From assembly GCA_964449985.1 (NCBI GenBank), contig CAYVCG010000029.1:1-27746 (forward strand): 27,746 bases of DNA, read 5' to 3'. The notes under the pieces were generated by a model, which was not told the origin of the DNA, ran no database searches, and saw only the letters and a program-made list of their open reading frames with translations. Positions 23,235-27,746 of the stretch are shown here, piece by piece. The translations under genes were made by a program, and so were the position numbers. Position 1 is the stretch's first letter, and every line of letters starts with the position of its first letter. The stretch comes from CAYVCG01 sp964449985. GTDB taxonomy: Bacteria; Bacillota; Clostridia; Lachnospirales; WRAX01.

Positions 23235-26200
23235 TTAAACGAATACGANNNNNNNNNNNNNNNNNNNNNNNNNNNNNNNNNNNNNNNNNNNNNNNNNNNN
23301 NNNNNNNNNNNNNNNNNNNNNNNNNNNNNNNNNNNNNNNNNNNNNNNNAGTCTTACCTTTAAGGCTGGAACCTCCGATTATATCAGCCCTTATATTAGCA
23401 GCATAACCCGAAACAAATGAGTCCACAGGAAGCACAATATCCTCAATAATATCCTCAGCCTTAGGTATAGTAATATCCAACGGCAAAGTATCAGCATAAG
23501 CGCCATCTTTACTAATGCGCAAAGCAATTTTAAGATTAGTATTAACCTCCGGCGGAATAACCGTGCCATCAGGTAAAACTACCTCGCCGTTAGTGCTGCT
23601 GCCCGGTTTGATAGAAATAGTATACCCATCAGCAACCTCTGGATACAAAAGCTCTGTAGCATTAATAAGCTGCTTAGGCATAATCAATGTATTATTGTTA
23701 ATATAGTCAAGAGGGCTGCCCGGAATAATGACCAATTCATTAAGCGCCTTAACAAGAGGCCCCGTAACATTCTCTATTTTAGATTGCGGAGCATAAAAAT
23801 TCTCGTAAACAGGTATAGCCAGTTCCAAAGCTTTAGCAAATGGCTCCCATGACTCAGGCGTATAGTTGCTCTCACACAAATCCCTTCCGGCAATAACAGC
23901 ATTGCAAAGGTCTGTCTTATCAACATTTAAATACAATGCAATATCAGAAACATTACAGTGGTTAACAGCAGCGTTACCATCATACCAACGATAATAACGG
24001 TATCCATCCGGATCAGGAAGATTAATAACCTTAACACCTGGATATGATGTTGTTCTAGAGCCTTCCGTTAAAGTAATCGGATTAACCCATAAATCAACAA
24101 ATCCCGCTGAAGTGCTTGTGTTAGACCCCTGGAATCTTATCCCATTCAAGCGTTCTTGCCAATTGGAAGTTCTCGGCATAAATTTTAGTACGTTAATTTT
24201 AACTTTTTCACCAAAATCCCATCCAACATAAGCTGGAGAAGAAGTCACATCATAGAATGTTGCAGTGTTTCCATCAAAAACTCTATAATGAGGATAGCTT
24301 CCGCTATCAGTTCTACAGAACGTAGTTCCTTTTGTTAAAGGTTTTCCTGCAGCATCAACAAGATTGAGCCTCGGCATTTCAGCCATATTCTTAAAAGTAA
24401 TATAAGCTGTACTAACAACAGTAGAACCATTCATAGCCTGAACCCTGAACGTAGCCTCAACATTGCTAAACAAAACGCCATCATGCTGGTCAATAATAGC
24501 ATCGTTGGAAGAAACCGCCCCGCCTGTTTCAGTGTGAACCCTCCATGAAGTAACGGCAGTTCCTGGAGCTTTCTGCATTTGAACAACATGCGTCAAATAT
24601 ACATTCCTACGGCCTACAGAAACATTAACAACAGGAATGCTGCCATCCTCAACAGTAACTTTAGACATAGCCGCTTTCAAAGCAACGATAGCCGCATCAA
24701 CAGCCGCCTTATCCGCAAATTCATCACCATCTAGAGCTTTTGCAATATTAAGAGCATTGGCCAAATCATTCCAAAGTTCATCGGTCTTAAAATCATCCCT
24801 TGTCAAATCTTGTGCCTTAACGATAAGCGATTTTAGTTCCTTTTTATCCACCAACAGCATTAACGCAGTTGTTCCCTTGCTCTCACGCTCATTAGCACCA
24901 ACGGCCGTAACGCGGAATGTATACTGCAATCCGTCCATAACACTTTCCGAATGATAATCAAACGTAATTCCGTTCGCGCTTCCAATAAACGTATAATCCG
25001 GAGCACTTTCCCTAGCAACATAAACATTATAAGAAACCGCATCGCTACTAGCTTTCCAGCTAAGCGCAACGTCAGAACCGCCTTTTCTTGTAACAGCCAA
25101 GCCGCTTGCAGGAGCAATTATAGTACGGGCAGGAATATTAGTAATAACATAAGTCTCGCCCTTAACAGTGTTAAAGCTTATTAAATCGCGGCTGTCCACG
25201 CTAAATCCAACAACGTCGCCTCCTGCTGTTTTAACAACCGCATCTTTAATATCGTCGTATTTAACTTGGCAAAGACCGCCAGACTTAGAAAGTATCTCAA
25301 AGCTTGTAGCCTGATTATTTGCCCAGCTAGCAGAAACCTCAAAGTTACCTCTTGCAAGAAGACCACTATAGCTTCCGTTAGCCCAGGTCTTCGGCATAGC
25401 CGCCAATGGCGCAATAAAGTATTCATTGCTTTGCAGTAACATCTCACAAACGCCCGATGTAGCACCAAAGTTAGCATCTACCTGGAATTTTATATTTTTA
25501 GAAGTTGGGTTGTATGTAGAGGTTACATTGCAGTCATGTGCGTTAAACAAGTTATGCAAAGCACATTTCTGAATAAGGTTTCTGTAATACCCATATGCCA
25601 TCTCTCCATCCAAAGCCCTTGCATAATTTGCGATTCTTTCAGCCTTAGACCAGCCTTTTTCCGTTGAAGGATAATCCCCGCGGAATTTCAGCGTTGTCCT
25701 AGAAGCATCAAGCCATGCCGGAGTTGATGTATTAATCAACTGCCCCGGATATGCACCGAGCAGCTGAGAAATATGACGATGGGTATATTCGCCTATATCA
25801 CCATAAAACTCTTCCTCACGGTATTCTTTAATTTGCCCTGATTTTCCGATAACAATTGGGTCAAGCAAATCCTTTTGATCAGCAAGTCTCTTTAAAGATG
25901 GATCGTCCGAAACTCCCAAAATCTCAGCCGCTTTAAGTGTATTAACAAGGTTTTCATAAATCGTCTGCTGGTCAAAAGTAGCCCCGACAGTTTTATAGCT
26001 AACGCCATCATGTTGATTTTCCGGCGAATATGAAGGCTTCGTCAAAAGCTTGCCATTAATAGGTTGAACTATTCTGGAAAGGAACTTCGCCTGCCCAAGT
26101 ATAGCGGGATAAACGGTATCAGCAAGCAGCTTTTCATCCCTTGTATAATCATAATAATCCCAGAACATCATAGTCGTCCAAGCGCCGGTGCCCCAGCCCG

Positions 26201-27608
26201 AATGAGAAGCAGAGCCACTATAGCTATAAGGCCATGTAGAATTACCTAAAGCCCAGCCATTTTCAGCATTAACAGGATCAAGCTGCGATGGGTTATTATT
26301 CTTTATGTTATTAATAGCTGCCGTTTGCCCCGCCGGCAAATAAGTCCTATAATAATCAACATAAGACTCAAACAATTCCGGCAAATTAGCAGGGAAAGCA
26401 AGCCAGTAGTTCATTTGCAGATTAACATTGTGCCAATAACCGGATCTCCAAGGCGGATCCTGATGAACGTTCCACATACCTTGAAGGTTCGGAGGCAATC
26501 CACCTTTTCTTGAAGAGCAAATCAAAAGATATCTGCCAAACTGGAAGAATAATTCCTCCAAATAAGGATCAAATGTCCCCGAACGGTAATTATCTATCGT
26601 CTTATTGAGCGGAATCGCAGGAACCGAACCGCCCAAATTAAGATTTACGCGTCCATAAAGCCCTTGATAATCCTCCTGATGTGCTGCCAAAAGCTGATCA
26701 TATGTCTTGGCAGAAGCATCTGCTATATACTTAGAAACCTTTTCATGAGGATGCGGATTTCCTTTAAGCTTATCAAGCCTGTTGCTCGATGTTATAACCT
26801 TGCTGTCACCAATAATATAGTTTGTGCCCACGGCAATCAGTATAACAACGCTGTCTGCATCCTTAACCTCTATCGTTCCTTTATCCCCGTTAACATTATT
26901 AGCAGCCATAGTTCCGCCGACAGGCATAACCTTAAACTGTCCTTCGTATTGAAGATTAAAATAATCCATAACACCGGAAAGAGTAATAGTATCACCGTTA
27001 GCAACAACAGTTCCGCGCTTGCCACGATTATCCCCCGGTGTTTCCCTGTATTCGCAAAGATAAGGTATAGTCGGCCTAAGTGTAAAGTTAACCTTGCTGT
27101 CGCCACTAGATGTTAAGCGAACAGCCATAACCTTATCAGGATAGCTCGTGAAATATTCCCTGTTATATGTAACCCCATCAAAATCATAACTAACTCTAGC
27201 AATACCATCGTCAAGAACCAATTCTCTCTTATAATTGGACTTACCAGCATCCGTATGAGGAAAGTCAATATAAACCTCGGCAAAGTTATTAAGTCCGCCG
27301 ATTGTCGAGTTAGAATCCTGAGTGCTATTTTCAGTAATTTGAATCCGTTCCTTAGCAACACCACCAAAAAGATTCACGCCCATATAGCCATTTCCCATAG
27401 GGAACGAAGCATTAAGCCAACCCCAATCGCTGTCAGCAGCAGGCGCGTCATACCACATCTTTAATTTCTTTTCCGAACCAAACGTTTCGTCATCCGCAAC
27501 CCCTTGCAAGTTTGCGCTGGCATTAATAAATGTCATTGGCAAGGCAAGCATAATAGCCAAAGCAAATGCAAAAGTCTTTTTCAAAGGAAAATTAAACCTA
27601 ATTTTCAT
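23235..27608 (-). CDS. Secreted multidomain GH95 glycosidase (alpha-L-fucosidase family)
   Basis: From the ATG at 27608 a signal peptide runs to about residue 32 (cleavage after NASA). GH95 fills about residues 48-800. Residues matching the Bifidobacterium AfcA catalytic set are present: the Asn pair N394/N396 (YWHNVNLQMNYW), the acid E530 (KPSYSPENQHDG) and D711 (FQVDANFGATSG). After this come a fibronectin III domain (about 832-915), a FIVAR-like helical module (about 920-985), an Ig-like stretch, a discoidin/CBM32-like domain (about 1085-1235), a second FIVAR-like module and a further Ig-like part that enters the assembly gap. The frame beyond the gap (ending VFV) is not certain, so any cell-wall anchor is unseen. 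Likely releases L-fucose, or L-galactose, from glycans outside the cell. Confidence 0.88.
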   Translation of the reverse strand: MKIRFNFPLKKTFAFALAIMLALPMTFINASANLQGVADDETFGSEKKLKMWYDAPAADSDWGWLNASFPMGNGYMGVNLFGGVAKERIQITENSTQDSNSTIGGLNNFAEVYIDFPHTDAGKSNYKRELVLDDGIARVSYDFDGVTYNREYFTSYPDKVMAVRLTSSGDSKVNFTLRPTIPYLCEYRETPGDNRGKRGTVVANGDTITLSGVMDYFNLQYEGQFKVMPVGGTMAANNVNGDKGTIEVKDADSVVILIAVGTNYIIGDSKVITSSNRLDKLKGNPHPHEKVSKYIADASAKTYDQLLAAHQEDYQGLYGRVNLNLGGSVPAIPLNKTIDNYRSGTFDPYLEELFFQFGRYLLICSSRKGGLPPNLQGMWNVHQDPPWRSGYWHNVNLQMNYWLAFPANLPELFESYVDYYRTYLPAGQTAAINNIKNNNPSQLDPVNAENGWALGNSTWPYSYSGSASHSGWGTGAWTTMMFWDYYDYTRDEKLLADTVYPAILGQAKFLSRIVQPINGKLLTKPSYSPENQHDGVSYKTVGATFDQQTIYENLVNTLKAAEILGVSDDPSLKRLADQKDLLDPIVIGKSGQIKEYREEEFYGDIGEYTHRHISQLLGAYPGQLINTSTPAWLDASRTTLKFRGDYPSTEKGWSKAERIANYARALDGEMAYGYYRNLIQKCALHNLFNAHDCNVTSTYNPTSKNIKFQVDANFGATSGVCEMLLQSNEYFIAPLAAMPKTWANGSYSGLLARGNFEVSASWANNQATSFEILSKSGGLCQVKYDDIKDAVVKTAGGDVVGFSVDSRDLISFNTVKGETYVITNIPARTIIAPASGLAVTRKGGSDVALSWKASSDAVSYNVYVARESAPDYTFIGSANGITFDYHSESVMDGLQYTFRVTAVGANERESKGTTALMLLVDKKELKSLIVKAQDLTRDDFKTDELWNDLANALNIAKALDGDEFADKAAVDAAIVALKAAMSKVTVEDGSIPVVNVSVGRRNVYLTHVVQMQKAPGTAVTSWRVHTETGGAVSSNDAIIDQHDGVLFSNVEATFRVQAMNGSTVVSTAYITFKNMAEMPRLNLVDAAGKPLTKGTTFCRTDSGSYPHYRVFDGNTATFYDVTSSPAYVGWDFGEKVKINVLKFMPRTSNWQERLNGIRFQGSNTSTSAGFVDLWVNPITLTEGSRTTSYPGVKVINLPDPDGYRYYRWYDGNAAVNHCNVSDIALYLNVDKTDLCNAVIAGRDLCESNYTPESWEPFAKALELAIPVYENFYAPQSKIENVTGPLVKALNELVIIPGSPLDYINNNTLIMPKQLINATELLYPEVADGYTISIKPGSSTNGEVVLPDGTVIPPEVNTNLKIALRISKDGAYADTLPLDITIPKAEDIIEDIVLPVDSFVSGYAANIRADIIGGSSLKGKTXXXXXXXXXXXXXXXXXXXXXXXXXXXXXXXXXXVFV
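23249..23348. other. Assembly gap (100 N) near the GH95 C-terminus
   Basis: Exactly 100 N. It hides the C-terminal end of the GH95 protein, where an anchor such as SLH repeats or a sorting signal would lie. The true size is unknown. Confidence 0.95.
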
Positions 27609-27746
27609 AGATGCACCAATCTCCTCCATAATTTTTTTCTAATTCATTTAACCGCAATACACTACTTCTCCGCTCAAAAATCTGCAAGTTGCCCTCAGTC
27701 ACCTCCAAAATCACTACGTAGTATAAATCTTCGAGACCACTCCCCC
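27598..27746 (-). CDS. Possible C-terminus of an upstream gene (partial, off the right edge)
   Basis: One frame is open from the right edge to a TAG at 27600-27598, about 48 codons. The product (GLEDLYYVVILEVTEGNLQI, then FERRSSVLRLNELEKNYGGD) looks like ordinary protein, and the stretch is richer in G and C than the intergenic regions of this window. It overlaps the GH95 start by 11 bases and its codons contain the GGAGG of that gene, which would couple the two. The other two frames on this strand have stops. I do not recognise the protein. It could also be a chance open frame in a leader region. Confidence 0.4.
   Translation of the reverse strand, partial: GSGLEDLYYVVILEVTEGNLQIFERRSSVLRLNELEKNYGGDWCIYEN

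Noticed and set aside
27711..27720. ACTACGTAGT palindrome as an operator or recombination site
   Set aside because: A single 10-base palindrome close to the window edge, and within a possible coding frame, is not enough evidence.
1..27746. CRISPR arrays, tRNA or rRNA genes, insertion sequences
   Set aside because: No regularly spaced repeats, tRNA-like folds, rRNA sequence or transposase-like proteins were seen by reading both strands.

Overview
The window looks like a piece of an anaerobic Bacillota (Clostridia-type) genome. It is AT-rich and has strong Shine-Dalgarno sites. It carries the asp23 - DAK2/fakA-like - recG - rsmD - coaD - coiled-coil cluster that is common in that group, and an oxygen-sensitive two-subunit class I fumarase. 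A secreted GH95 glycosidase points to life on host or plant glycans, for example in a gut. No rRNA, tRNA, CRISPR array or transposase was seen. Three runs of exactly 100 N (2847-2946, 19041-19140, 23249-23348) are assembly gaps of unknown true size, each inside a gene.

Region 1 (1-12340, minus strand) is a prophage late operon. Read 5' to 3', it runs: DUF1492/RinA-like regulator, a 74-aa protein, large terminase, portal, scaffold, major capsid, a small protein, head-tail connector, minor capsid proteins 1-3, tail tube, tail assembly chaperone, Gp15, a very short tape measure protein, a small tail protein, a baseplate hub protein, and three or four small distal tail proteins that run off the left edge. 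A near-perfect sigma-A promoter (12312-12340) faces the module. No integrase, repressor or replication gene lies between it and the chromosomal gene at 12435, so it is a late block without its early half. A strong intrinsic terminator lies between portal and scaffold, and there is no MuF-like minor head gene at that point.

Region 2 (12367-16371) is chromosomal. It holds a UbiA/DPPR-synthase-like membrane prenyltransferase, a GNAT acetyltransferase whose base composition differs from its neighbours, a type I 3-dehydroquinate dehydratase (aroD, minus strand), and a divergent fumarase alpha/beta pair. After the pair comes an unrecognised 48-aa ORF whose ribosome binding site sits in a predicted hairpin.

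Region 3 (16381-22040, minus strand) is the housekeeping cluster: asp23, a FakA-like DAK2 protein, recG (with a gap), rsmD, coaD and a DivIVA-like coiled-coil protein. It ends in a strong terminator. A second promoter sits upstream of rsmD.

Region 4 (22284-27746, minus strand) holds a stand-alone short glutamate 5-kinase (proB) with its own promoter, and a large multidomain secreted GH95 enzyme that ends at a strong terminator. An open frame at the right edge overlaps the start of the GH95 gene and may be the end of an upstream gene.
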